This document shows positions 48,087 through 58,675 of a stretch of DNA of 64,000 bases, piece after piece. Origin of the DNA: Cymodocea nodosa. Its lineage: Eukaryota; Streptophyta; Magnoliopsida; Alismatales; Cymodoceaceae. Numbering within the stretch: position 1 is the stretch's first letter; each line of letters opens with the position of its first letter. The stretch is from NCBI GenBank assembly GCA_036874045.1, contig CM072340.1, positions 9,811,001 to 9,875,000 of the forward strand, in the 5' to 3' direction. The translations under genes and the position numbers were made by a program. The notes beneath the pieces were generated by a model that saw only the letters and a list, made by a program, of their open reading frames with translations, ran no database searches and was not told the origin of the DNA.

Positions 48087-48150
48087 AAGTTTTTCTGGCG
48101 CATTGCTAGGTAACCAATCAAGTTTTCTGGTGTCGTGCTGGAGATCCAAA
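48087..48150 (+). other. Athila G primer-binding region, apparently doubled
   Basis: Two related blocks follow the LTR: TCTGGCGCATTGCTAGGTAA at about 48094-48113 and TCTGGTGTCGTGCTGGAGAT at about 48126-48145. Both resemble the TGGCGCCGTTGCCGGGGA site used by Athila/Tat elements, with several changes. The two copies suggest a small duplication of the LTR-PBS junction. Confidence 0.55.
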
Positions 48151-49116
48151 TAGGAAGCCATTTTCACCAAGCACCGACTCATATCTCAAGAGACCGTAAA
48201 GCTTCTAGCCTTGGTTTTAGGTTGATGCTAGTATGCTGAAGAGGAGATCATCTTACAATTCTTGATTCACGATTCTATAGGGAGAGGAGGCAAGATTGTA
48301 AGTGATTAATTTTTCAATGGTGTAATCACGTCGCATGTAGTGACAGAAGTTTTTACTGTTGATAGAGATTTTTACATTTCACCTTTCATTCATCTTCAAG
48401 AACATATCAAAACAAAAATACCAAAAACAACAAATTATCTATGTTTACATTTAGCATTTAAGTGTTGTATTGTTTGTTTTGTATCATGATTAATGTTATC
48501 ATTATTAGTATTGTGAATATTTTATGTTTGTTTGATTTAGAAAATAGAAAATAGTTTTATTATTTACTAAAATTGATTCATTCTAGATACTTAAAGATTT
48601 TAATGGTTACTATTTAAAATATCTGAATGTTAGTGTTGCTTAACGATAAATTTAATATTAACTAACATTAAAGAGCTTAATTGATGTTATTTACATTCTG
48701 TGGAGTCGCCCAATGGTTGGCCGAATTCTTCTATAAATAGCAGTATTTAATTAGAAAGATAGGCTCGTGGAGTTAACTTAAGTCCACGAGGTCAGTCCAT
48801 TGAGTTAGCCATAACTCCACGAATTAAGTCCGTTGTGTTAACCTTAACTCAACGGAGTGCTTAACTGAACACATATAAACTCCAATATAAAAATAGAAAC
48901 AATACACAATTCTTACTCAATCTTTATGAGATCGACCTATACTTACATACAAATACAATATACATTGTGCACTTGTAGTTAAAATACAAATTGGAATTAA
49001 TATTTAATTTGTGTGAAAGGTTGTTTGTTTACTTCTAAAAGTAATTATTTATATAAGCATAAAAACAAATTAAACAAGTTTTTTGACACCGTTTAACAAA
49101 TAGAAGTTAACAAATC
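48151..49116 (+). mobile_element. Second, 5'-truncated Athila LTR
   Basis: Starts at AGGAAGCCATTTTCACC, matching 47167 onward of the G LTR, and runs through its TATA box (about 48732) to the LTR end. It then joins directly to antisense reverse transcriptase sequence, so this is a rearranged junction and not a normal element end. Confidence 0.75.
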
Positions 49117-50040
49117 AATACAACACTTCATATGAAGTTCCATAAACAGTAAAATCATCCATAAATATTTCTAAAAAATCTTCAATCATTCTAGTGAATA
49201 TGCCCTGCATTTCACCTTTCATTCATCTTCAAGAACATATCAAAACAAAAATACCAAAAACAACAAATTATCTATGTTTACATTTAGCATTTAAGTGTTG
49301 TATTGTTTGTTTTGTATCATGATTAATGTTATCATTATCAGTATTGTGAATATTTTATGTTTGTTTGATTTAGAAAATAGAAAATAGTTTTATTATTTAC
49401 TAAAATTGATTCATTCTAGATACTTAAAGATTTTAATGGTTACTATTTAAAATATCTGAATGTTAGTGTTGCTTAACGATAAATTTAATATTAACTAACA
49501 TTAAAGAGCTTAATTGATGTTATTTACATTCTGTGGAGTCGCCCAATGGTTGGCCGAATTCTTCTATAAATAGCAGTATTTAATTAGAAAGATAGGCTCG
49601 TGGAGTTAACTTAAGTCCACGAGGTCAGTCCATTGAGTTAGCCATAACTCCACGAATTAAGTCCGTTGTGTTAACCTTAACTCAACGGAGTGCTTAACTG
49701 AACACATATAAACTCCAATATAAAAATAGAAACAATACACAATTCTTACTCAATCTTTATGAGATCGACCTATACTTACATACAAATACAATATACATTG
49801 TGCACTTGTAGTTAAAATACAAATTGGAATTAATATTTAATTTGTGTGAAAGGTTGTTTGTTTACTTCTAAAAGTAATTATTTATATAAGCATAAAAACA
49901 AATTAAACAAGTTTTTTGACACCGTTTAACAAATAGAAGTTAACAAATCAATACAACACTTCATATGAAGTTCCATAAACAGTAAAATCATCCATAAATA
50001 TTTCTAAAAAATCTTCAATCATTCTAGTGAATATGCCCTG
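48375..50040. repeat. 833 bp tandem duplication
   Basis: The unit 48375-49207 is repeated at 49208-50040. Only one difference was seen by eye (ATTATTAG near 48513 against ATTATCAG near 49346). Each unit carries the 3' half of an Athila LTR plus about 90 bp of antisense RT. The join shares the bases CAT. Either a recent duplication or an assembly error. Confidence 0.88.
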
Positions 50041-51072
50041 CATACACCTTCGAAAGGTGGTTGGTGCATTGCATAATCCGAATGGCATTCTCTTAAAAGC
50101 ATAAGTTCCATTAGGATAGGTGAAAGTTGTTTTCTCTTGATCCTCTAATGCTACTAACACTTGGTAATATCCTGAATACCCAACTAGGAAATAAAAATAT
50201 TCTTGCCTTGCTAATTTCTCTAGCATTTGATCTATGAAAGGTAAGGGAAAATGATCTTTCCTAGTCACAACATTCAGTTTTCTATAGTCTATACACGCTC
50301 TCCAGCTTGATTGAATTCTAGTAGGTATCAAGTCCTAACTTTCATTCCTAATAATCGTTTTCTTAGGAACTACATGTATTGGACTAACCCATGAGCTATC
50401 TGAAATCGGATAAATTATGTCATTATCTAACCATTTCAATATTTCTTTCCTAGCTACTTCTTTAAGGTTTGGATTTAATCTCCTCTCAAGAATTCTAACT
50501 GGTTTAGCATTCTCTTCTAAATATATGTGGTGACAGCATAAAGTTGCACTTAACCCTTTTATATCAATCATAGTCCATCCTATAGCCTCTTTATACGTTT
50601 TTACTACATCTTTTAATTTAGAAATTTGATCCTATTTTAAATTTGAAGCAATAATGATTAGACATGTTCGTTTTTCTTCCATAAATATAAAGTTAATTCA
50701 AGAGGTAAATGTTTTAAATCTAAATGTTGACCATTAGAAGCGAGAGCTTCTAATTGAACATTTTCATTTTCTATATTAATCTCTTCTTGATCTCATTCTA
50801 CATTTATGCTTTCACATACTCCTAAAGTTTCAGAATTTAGTTGCCTATTTAGTTCTTCTTGAATCACATCATCTAGCATATCTCCTTTATCCTCTAAAAA
50901 GTCTATAGTATGTAAGGACATTTCTAACTCCTCAAATTTTCTAGTTTGAAAATGTTTAATTGAGTATCTTCATTACCATATGCTAACTTCATTACTCCAA
51001 TTTTACAATTTATAACAGCCCCCGATGTTGCTAAGAATGGTCTTCCCAAAATTAAAGATGTGTCATGATTTT
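49948..51072 (-). pseudogene. Athila-type gypsy F protease-RT fragment
   Basis: Minus strand, reading leftward. Near 51050-51015 LILGRPFLAT is the C-terminal end of a gypsy aspartic protease. From about 50600 the RT reads IGWTMIDIKG, EENAKPV--ERRLNPN, YPISDSSWVSPIHVVPKK, WRACIDYRKLN, DHFPLPFIDQMLE, YSGYYQV, PFGLCNAPTTF and the catalytic box FMDDFTVYG. This order and wording are Athila-like. A stop at 50332-50334 interrupts it and more occur upstream of 50571. The left end is cut within RT by the rearranged LTR, the right end by Sirevirus J in the protease. Confidence 0.86.
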
Positions 51073-51899
51073 TTTTGAGTATTTTGTTTTGATGATGTGT
51101 GCTGAATGAAAATAATCATATTTGCTCAATTACTATTGCTTGTGAAAAGAAATTAAAATCATCAATTAATACAGAAAAAGCTTACATGCATAAATACTTG
51201 TCTATATTGGATCTAAAGTTAATAACTAGTCGTTTCATTGCATTAATTTCTCATTTAACTAAATGTTAAGTTAATGTGTGTTTTTATTAAAAAGCATGGT
51301 ATGTTTTAAAATTATATTTTCTGTATCATGAACAGTGCACATTTAGACAACTCGTTAAGTTAGAGTTTGGTTTGTATAGAGGTCACATGAGAACTAGTTA
51401 AGTTAGATGCTTAAAGGTTAAAATAAGTCACGTGATAACTCGTTAAGTTAGTGAGTAAAAGAAGAGACGAACTCATACACGTGGTGAAATTATAAGTTAC
51501 GAATGTTGTATTGCATCACGTGAGGTGCACATGTTTAACTCGTTAAGTTAACATAACTAAACGCATTGAGTTGCTATATTGAACACTAAGGCAACGTGTT
51601 AGGTTAGCGTTATAAACTTAAGTTGTTATTTTTGCACGTGGTAAAATTTTTATTATAAAAACATTTGTTTATTATTGAATCAGTGAGTTAAAGTTTTCTC
51701 GGAGACTTACAATCGTAACTATCCGAAAGGTAACTTAAGTCATGTTTATAGGTCTTGACATGTGTCTCACTAGTTTTATGGTATAAAGAGTTTTTCGATG
51801 ACTTACAACCGTAACTATCCGAAACTTAAACTATTTTCGATGAGTTATCATTTAACCTTCCGAAAGAAAGGTTAAGTTGGTTCGTTGAGTTAGCAAAAC
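51073..51899 (+). repeat. Sirevirus J 5' LTR, left part
   Basis: Starts TTTTGAGTATTTTG (G changed to T) inside Athila protease and stops at 51899 where element I begins. The rest of this LTR is at 60141-61102. The flanks AAAAC (51895-51899) and GTAAC (60141-60145) each differ by one base from the ATAAC of intact LTRs, fitting an aged 5 bp TSD of I. Includes the CCGAAA module (51676-51885). Confidence 0.83.
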
Positions 51900-53474
51900 T
51901 GTTGAGTATTTTATTTTGATGATGTGTGCTGAATGAAAATAATCATATTTGCTCAATTACTATTACATGTGAAAAGAAATTAAAATCAACAATTTATACA
52001 GAAAAAGCTTACTGATATAAATACTTGTCTGTATTACATCTGAAGTTAATAACTAGTCGTTTTATTGCATTAATTTCTCATTTAACTAAACGTTAAGTTA
52101 GTAAGTAAAAGAAGAGACGAAATCATTAAGTTAGTGTTATACACGTGGTGAAATTATAAGTTACGAATGTTATATTATATCACGTGAGGTGCACATGTTT
52201 AACTTGTTAAGTTAACATAACTAAACACGTTGTGTTGCTATATTGAACACTAAGGCAACACGTTAAGTTAGCGTTATAAACTTAAGTTGTTATTTTTTGC
52301 ACGTGGTAAAATTCTTATTATAAAAATATTTGTTTATGACTGAATCGGTGAGTTAAAGTTTTTTCGGACACTTACAGTCGAAACAATCCGAAAGGTAACT
52401 TAAGTCATGTTTTCAGGTCTTGACACATGTCTCACTAGTTTTATGATATAAAGAGTTTTTCGGAGACTTACAACCGTAACTATCCGAAACTTAAACTGTT
52501 TTTGGTGAGTTATCGTTTAACCTTTCGAAAGAAAGGTTAAGCTGGTTCGTTGAGTTAGCATAACACCACGGACTTAGTTCGTTGAGTTACCTACAGTACT
52601 TGTCACATGAAATGGCACATGAGGAACTCGTTAAGTTAGAAATGTTAAGTTATATATATAGTTGTGTTACTTATTTAGTTAACATTAAAGTAACGACTTC
52701 TTATTACACTTGATGGAAAATTCTTTGGACGAGAAAGTTTATTTTGTAGGAAATTTTTCAGAGATCTAGAACTGATGATTAAAGAAAATTTGAAATATAA
52801 ACGTGGGTTAGAACGTGTGTGTTTCGATGAAGGAAAAAGAAAAGACGTGGAGAAGAGGAAAACTAGTAGTGGTTAAACATGAAAGATATGCATGAAATGA
52901 AGATACAGTATAAAGGCATAGAATTCTCGTTGATCAAATTATCCTTGCAAACAAAAAGAAAAATCTTTTCAAGGATCAAACCATCCCTGCACACCAAAAG
53001 AAAAATCTTTTTTAGGGATCAAAAACACCTCTACGGGGAAAATCTCTCAAGTGAAAGAAAGTTCAGTGAAGCAAAACTAGGTATTATTTATGTCATTGAA
53101 GATTTAAAGTATTAGAAGAAAGCAAATTCGGTGAAGCAGAGAAAGATAAGATATTCGTCACTGAAGAATTGCTGAAGAAGAAAAAGAAGAAGAAGAAAGA
53201 TCTCAAATAAGGAGAAAAGTTTTAAATTCTGCAAATTAGTTTTCTCTGTTTGTAGTTATGAAATTGTTTAGATGATACATGGTATCGAGTTATAATTGCA
53301 TCTACAATTTCTAAGGAGAATTGAATTGTATATTGTAATTGAAACCTTGAATAAAAATGATTTTATGAAAACAATGTCTCAACTTGTTTTTGAATTTTGA
53401 AGTTTCAATTATATTTCAGAAAATAGTAAAGATACACAATTCTCCCCCCTCTTGTGTAGTCATACGATCCTACA
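51900..53474 (+). repeat. Sirevirus I 5' LTR (1575 bp)
   Basis: TGTTGAG...CCTACA. Carries the CCGAAA module at about 52337-52545, TATAAAGG at 52909-52916 (one A shorter than in sister copies) and two post-TATA hairpin units at about 52940-53015. Confidence 0.88.
52940..53015 (+). promoter_or_regulatory. Two tandem bulged hairpins downstream of the TATA box
   Basis: Unit 1 has outer arms ATCCTTG and CAAGGAT, unit 2 ATCCCT and AGGGAT. Inside each, a run around AGAAAAATCTTTT can fold as an inner stem with an AAAA loop, leaving an unpaired CACAC-type bulge on one side. The T-A to C-G exchange between units keeps pairing. Copies at about 59605-59690 and 60505-60590 (+), and as complements in B, C and H. 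Likely in the 5' end of the transcript. Confidence 0.6.
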
Positions 53475-53476
53475 AG

Positions 53477-53488
53477 TGGTATTAGAGC
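53477..53488 (+). other. Primer binding site of Sirevirus I
   Basis: TGGTATTAGAGC two bases after the LTR end. Confidence 0.85.
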
Positions 53489-53669
53489 TTTGTTAATAAT
53501 CTTTGATATAAAATCGATACCAACTTATTTAATATCATTGCTTATTCTACCTTGTTTTCAAACAAAAATTAATATCTGAGCATACGTTAATTTTCTTGAT
53601 TTAAGGCTCAAGTTATTTTAAAGTTTTTAGACTGTTTAAAATCAAATAGGTTGAAAAATCTAATGTAAG

Positions 53670-54507
53670 ATGGCTACTAGAAATGGTAATTTTTCTTTAT
53701 ATGAAGGCCAAAATCTAAATCGTCCTCCTTTATTTGATGGAATACATTTTGAATATTAGAAATATAGGATGACTGTTTTTCTTCAAAGTATAGATCATAA
53801 GTTGTGGTTCATGATTTCTAAAGCATATACTCCATTAACTACTCCTTATAATACTTGGACAATTACTGAAAAAGAAAATGAAACTCTGAATGCTTAGGAT
53901 TTGATTATCCTGAATATCTTGAATCTCAAGCCAATAAAGGATTTATTAGTTGCAGTTCAAGTAAATCTAAGACTAAAATTCCTTTTATTATGAAACAAGT
54001 TAATAAATATGTAGAAGTAGATACTTGAAGGGAAGAATCATGTAGTAATAATATAAATCAACGTGATTTGTCAAATTTTACTTCTAACATGACTATTAAT
54101 GTTTCTAAAGATCATGTTTCTTGTTCTAGAAATTCAGTTTCTAATGTTTCTAAAATTTCAAACAATTGTAGTAAACTGAAAATTTAGAAACCTAAGCATG
54201 TAATTCAATACACTGGTACTAGACCAATTACTCATTCTGGATATGATAAAACTAAAAATTCTTGTGCAGAAAAAGATTTTGTATGTACGGAAAATGTTAA
54301 TACAAGTACAAAATCTTGGTATGAACTTACTGAAATCTATGAGCATGACCAAAATAAATTAAAATCCGTTTGGTCTTGATTATACTACATCTGAAAACAA
54401 AAAGAATGATTGTAAAAGCAATAATGCTATATGTGAGTATGAAGCTAATGATAAATCAATAGTACTTACAACTAATAAGAATTTAAATAATAATGTTAAA
54501 CTATTTT
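53670..54507 (+). pseudogene. Sirevirus I gag remnant with a large internal deletion
   Basis: ATG at 53670 with FSLYEGQNLNRPPLFDG, then a Trp-to-stop in the EYW motif. At about 53897 it jumps over roughly 1.3 kb (zinc knuckle and most of the coil) to the segment GFDYPEYLESQANKGF. It then follows the gag end to KSIVLTTNKN and breaks at about 54507, where an LTR fragment starts. Non-functional. Confidence 0.83.
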
Positions 54508-54722
54508 GTATGAATGAAAATAATCATATTTGCTCAATTACTATTGCTTGTGAAAAGAAATTAAAGTCATCAATTAATACAGAAAAAGCTTACTAGCATA
54601 AATACTTGTTTGTATTGGATCTGAAGTTAATAACTAGTCGTTTCGTTGCATTAATTTCTCATTTAACTAAACATTAAGTTAACATGTGCTTTTATTGAAA
54701 AGCATGATATGTTTTAAAGTTA
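54508..54722 (+). repeat. Internal Sirevirus LTR fragment
   Basis: About 215 bp equal to the LTR 5' part (from ATGAATGAAAATAATC to GTTTTAAAGTTAT). The left join shares ATTTTG with gag, the right join a short AGTTATA-like stretch with the spacer. It is probably what remains of another element after deletions. Confidence 0.8.
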
Positions 54723-55949
54723 TAAGCTTATTGAAACTGATTCATATTCTCAGTACAATCATAGAAGTAAAAATTGTATGAGATTTGTGTTTTATTGCAT
54801 CTGTATTAATGGAATACATATATACTGTGCTTAAAATGAAAAGCACTTACAAAGTGAAAATCTTTGAGAGTTTATTGATCGGTTTGACCACGAGACTTTT
54901 GTACTTGAGCAGATAGGTATGTAAGGATTGTTGTCTTGAAAAAGGATTCTTTAAATCTGGCAACCTAAGGTCTTGATCAGATCTGGGATTGTTGACTGAA
55001 AGCTCATTACACAAGTACATTAGAAAGCTCTTGTATGATTCAAGCTTTTCAAACTAACTTTTAAAGAAAATTATCAATATTCACTATTTTGAAAAAAAAA
55101 AAATGTTGTTTCATTAATTACAGATATCTTTGAATCACATATAGTTTTTACCAATATGACTACTGATTTATTGAATCAACATTAATACTTTTGAAAATGT
55201 TTATTTGAGATACATTCTTTTATTCTCCTTGAATTAATCACATTAAGTTCACAGTTATGTTTTGATTCATATACAGTAGGAATTGATTTTGGAAGTCATT
55301 TTCGATGATGTCAGAATAATGGAAGTCTCTAAAAAGAAAATTTAAAAGTATAGTTATACTTAACATCTATTGTCACTACAAGTATATTTTGTATTTTGAT
55401 TGAATATATTTGAAGTATATTTGTAGGGGGAGGATTACCAATGTCGAATATAGATTAATATAATTTAGAATACAAATCATAGATAATCTAAATTAATGTC
55501 CTCTTAAAATCTTGATGAAATAATTTAAAAAGACATACAAACTATTTTAGATTCAAAGGACAAAATGTTCAAATAGTTTACAATGTTCTCAAGATAATGT
55601 TAAGTTTAGCATGTGTGTTGTTTTCAGAACGTTTCAGTTGAAAGCATCCGAAAATTGTTTTAAATGTACTAACTAGACGTTATGTTAAATAAGGTAACGT
55701 GTAAAACTGCCTCTAGACAGCGTTTTACTCGTTAGGTTAGTTAACTCAACGAGTTATACTTGAATATTTTAGGTACCTCGATTGAATAAACTTTATTCAA
55801 TATTTATTTAATTTCTAAACCCAACTTCTCTTCACGTTGAGTTATACGCCTAAAAACCCTATTTAAACACTTATTACATGGGCACTTAGGTTATTTGTAA
55901 ACTTTGTCAAGAAAATCCTTCCCACTTGTTGCTGTTACAACTTGTGACA
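54723..55949 (+). other. Sirevirus I pol-env spacer
   Basis: Non-coding. Contains the internal polypurine-like tract (55425-55433), the motif palindrome at about 55728-55756 and a TATTTAAA box at 55860-55867, some 83 bp before the env ATG. These features are conserved in the B and C spacers. Confidence 0.8.
55728..55756 (+). promoter_or_regulatory. Head-to-head GTTRRGTTA palindrome upstream of env ORF
   Basis: CTCGTTAGGTTA is followed immediately by GTTAACTCAACGAG, which is nearly its reverse complement. The same LTR-type motif appears here about 200 bp before the env ATG. Related copies lie near 29805-29835 and 14865-14895 (complements) and, decayed, near 10110-10150. A TATTTAAA follows at 55860. 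A promoter role is inference. Confidence 0.45.
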
Positions 55950-58175
55950 ATGGTCTCCAAGTTCTACAAAGGTCATGGCAGAGGAAAAGTCAAAAGCAGA
56001 GGAGATGCAAAAGGAAAAGAAATAGAGAATGATGAAGTTCCACGTACTTGGTTCAAGAAAATATTTCGAGTGTACAAAAGGTTAGCAGAAATTTATAGTG
56101 AATATTTCTTTCCTAGAGGTATACTAAATAAAGTTAGACAAGAACTCCAAAATACTGATGCTAGTATTACATACATGGGGATTCAAAGTAAATTTGATAG
56201 AGAATATAGAATGAAATGTGATGAGATTGCATTTTTGGAATAGTATGCAAAATATTTGGAAAAATGTGTAGGTTCATCAAATAGAACTCCTCAAACTCCT
56301 ATAAACAGTACAAGACTACATGCATTTGCGGAAGAGCATGAATCAGCTATCTCTACTTCTTTATATTCAAAACAAGTAGAATCAAATATTGCTGTAGACA
56401 AAGCAAAAGTTGACAGTCTTCGAAAGGCCGTAGCAATTGAGAGTGCCTTAGAAGAATTAAAGTAGAAAACTTTTATGGAGCAATTTGAAAAGAAAACAGC
56501 AATACTTGAAGAGGAGAAATAGAAATGTTATAAAAGAAGAAAAATCAGAAAAATTATGTCTAAGGAAACAAAGTCTATTGGAAAAAGACAATCAGATGAA
56601 AATTTATTTCCAAAGGATAAACTCATTAGTTCTGAACACACTAAAACTGATGAAGATAATGAGACTTTATTTTCCGTTGCTAGAAAGCTTGAGAAGAAAT
56701 ACAAGTCAAATATGAGCTCAAGTTTTTCTATTAGTACAAGTCCTGATGATGCAGAAATTGCCAAATCAGAGCATCAGGCACCTGACATTGAACAAGTTAT
56801 TGTAGATATAATTGACAATGTTGAGGCAGTAACTAGTTCACAGGCTAAATTGTCTAGAGTAGTAGATATTGAAAATGTTAAGACTCCAAAAGAGCTAAAA
56901 GTTAACCAACCTTCTATAGAATCTATAGAAGCAAAGTCTGAGAATTCACAGCATGACTCAATGGAAATATCTGTTGAACAAAATGAACAATTACAGACAG
57001 ATACAACGGTTGTAGAATTTGTGGAACAATTGAACTCTGAACATTCTATAGAGACTAACCAGATGAATGTTGAGCATATTGAAGATGTTCCTAACATTAT
57101 TGAAGCTGAAGAATCAAGCTTACCTAAGCAGCTTCAAGATAATATTTTGGAAGAGGAACAACATGACATTAATTTTGAAGAAGAAGTTCTTGAAGATGAA
57201 TTAAACTTTGAATCACGACTTCAGGTATCACCTTCTTTGTGTACAATATTACAAATTCAAGGTAATACAATTCATTTTAGATCTGAAGAAGCATTGCAGA
57301 AATACAATAATCTGATTACATGTCAGATTCTGCATGCTCGTCCAATAAAATTTAGAAATTTGATGGAAATAAGAGATCTGTTTGAGTTTCAAGGCCTCAT
57401 TAAATTCTTGCTAGTAGGAATGAAATGGAAGCAATACACAGAGCTTATTGCAGCTTTTTATAGCAATCTAGTCAAGAATGGAAATTTTCTGAAAACTCAA
57501 ATAAATGAACAGGAGTTTATATTGTCTCCTGAGTTAATTTTTGAAGTTTTAGGATTAAAGAATGAAGGTGTTGTTGTTACAAACAGATTTGCCATGATAA
57601 GACAACTGGAATGGAACATCCAGTATTTATCAAAAATTCCAGATGTATATTTTGAAATGAGATTAATGGAAAATCTGAATGCAAAGGCAAGGTTTATTGC
57701 GAATATACTGCATGCAAATTTATTTCAAAGAGTTGGACTCAATTTGGAAGTCAATAGAAGCTGTTTATATGCAACTTATGGCTTGCTGAATAGAATTCAA
57801 ATAAATTGGTTTGATGTTTTTATGTCTCAAATATAGCATATGAGTTCAAAGTTATTTTATGGTGATGTTGTATGTAGAATCTTTGCAAGCCAATTGACTT
57901 TATTCAACTAGCCCTCTGAAACTAAATGCATGAGAGCATTTAGTGTTAAAGATTTGCAAAAATTCTAGGCCAAGTATAAACCTCAACGACAACAACAACA
58001 ACCTGATTATATAGACCATATACAACAACTACAAAGTTATTCAGTTCAAGCAGAACAGCAAACCCAACTACCTCCTGACTTAGATGTAGTGCTTAACGAC
58101 ATCAGAAATGATATTAGGCATCTAGGAGATAAAATATGTAATGCTATAAGTGATATATACTTAGGAGGGGTCGAT
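55950..58175 (+). pseudogene. Sirevirus I env-position ORF (nearly continuous frame)
   Basis: ATG at 55950 (MVSKFYKGHGRGK). One frame holds to at least 57836 with three early TAG stops (56241, 56463, about 56520), and then 426 open codons (56556-57836) with no frameshift. The later TAG at 57834 and two more near 57910 and 57966 precede the Gln-rich end, and a short insertion near 58145 alters the last codons. Regions: basic N-terminus, helical/coiled part, acidic Glu/Ser-rich middle (about 56640-57220), conserved block RPIKFRNLMEIRDLFEFQGL (57337-57400) with AFYSNLVKNGNF, then LLNRIQINWFDVF. The block resembles the putative plant transposon protein domain. No signal peptide or membrane helix is seen. 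Confidence 0.83.
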
Positions 58176-58675
58176 AACTGTTTTTGTTTGTTTCTGAATA
58201 CAAAATGTAATGTTTGTATTACTTGTTTGATTCATTGAACAATACATTTTTCTGTAAATGTGTTCAATTATTATTCTTGTTTACAGAAAGAGTTGTTGTA
58301 ATTATATCTCTTATATATATATATATATTCTCTATAATTATCTTTTTGATTAATGACAAAAAGGGGGAGAAATATTATAAAAAGATGATTATGATCTTAA
58401 TTACATATATATTATAAAAGGAGATGTTATTTAAATGGTTATTGTAATCTGACAGATGATAATTAGAAAATTGATACTTATATAATTATTGACATCTGAG
58501 ACTTTTAGTTCTGAGAGGTAAAATTTACACAAACAATAGAAATAAGCTTAAGTGAACTTAAGTCAACAAACAAGTTTGTTGAATTAAAAGTTAACCCAAC
58601 GAAGGTGCTTTATTGAGTTAAACATATTTCATAATTGATTTAATATGATTTTGTCATCATCAAAAAGGGGGAGAT
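58176..58675 (+). other. Sirevirus I 3' tail with two polypurine tracts
   Basis: Tracts AAAAAGGGGGAGA at 58358-58370 and 58662-58674; the second abuts the LTR. A TA dinucleotide run lies at 58311-58328. No coding signal. Confidence 0.85.

Noticed and set aside
48375..50040. Tandem duplication read as a pair of LTRs of a small element
   Set aside because: The unit includes antisense RT sequence and lacks TG...CA ends; it is a direct duplication of a rearranged junction.
55926..55949. Env start upstream at 55926
   Set aside because: That position is TTG, not ATG; the first ATG in frame is 55950 and is conserved in B (14668) and A (10348).
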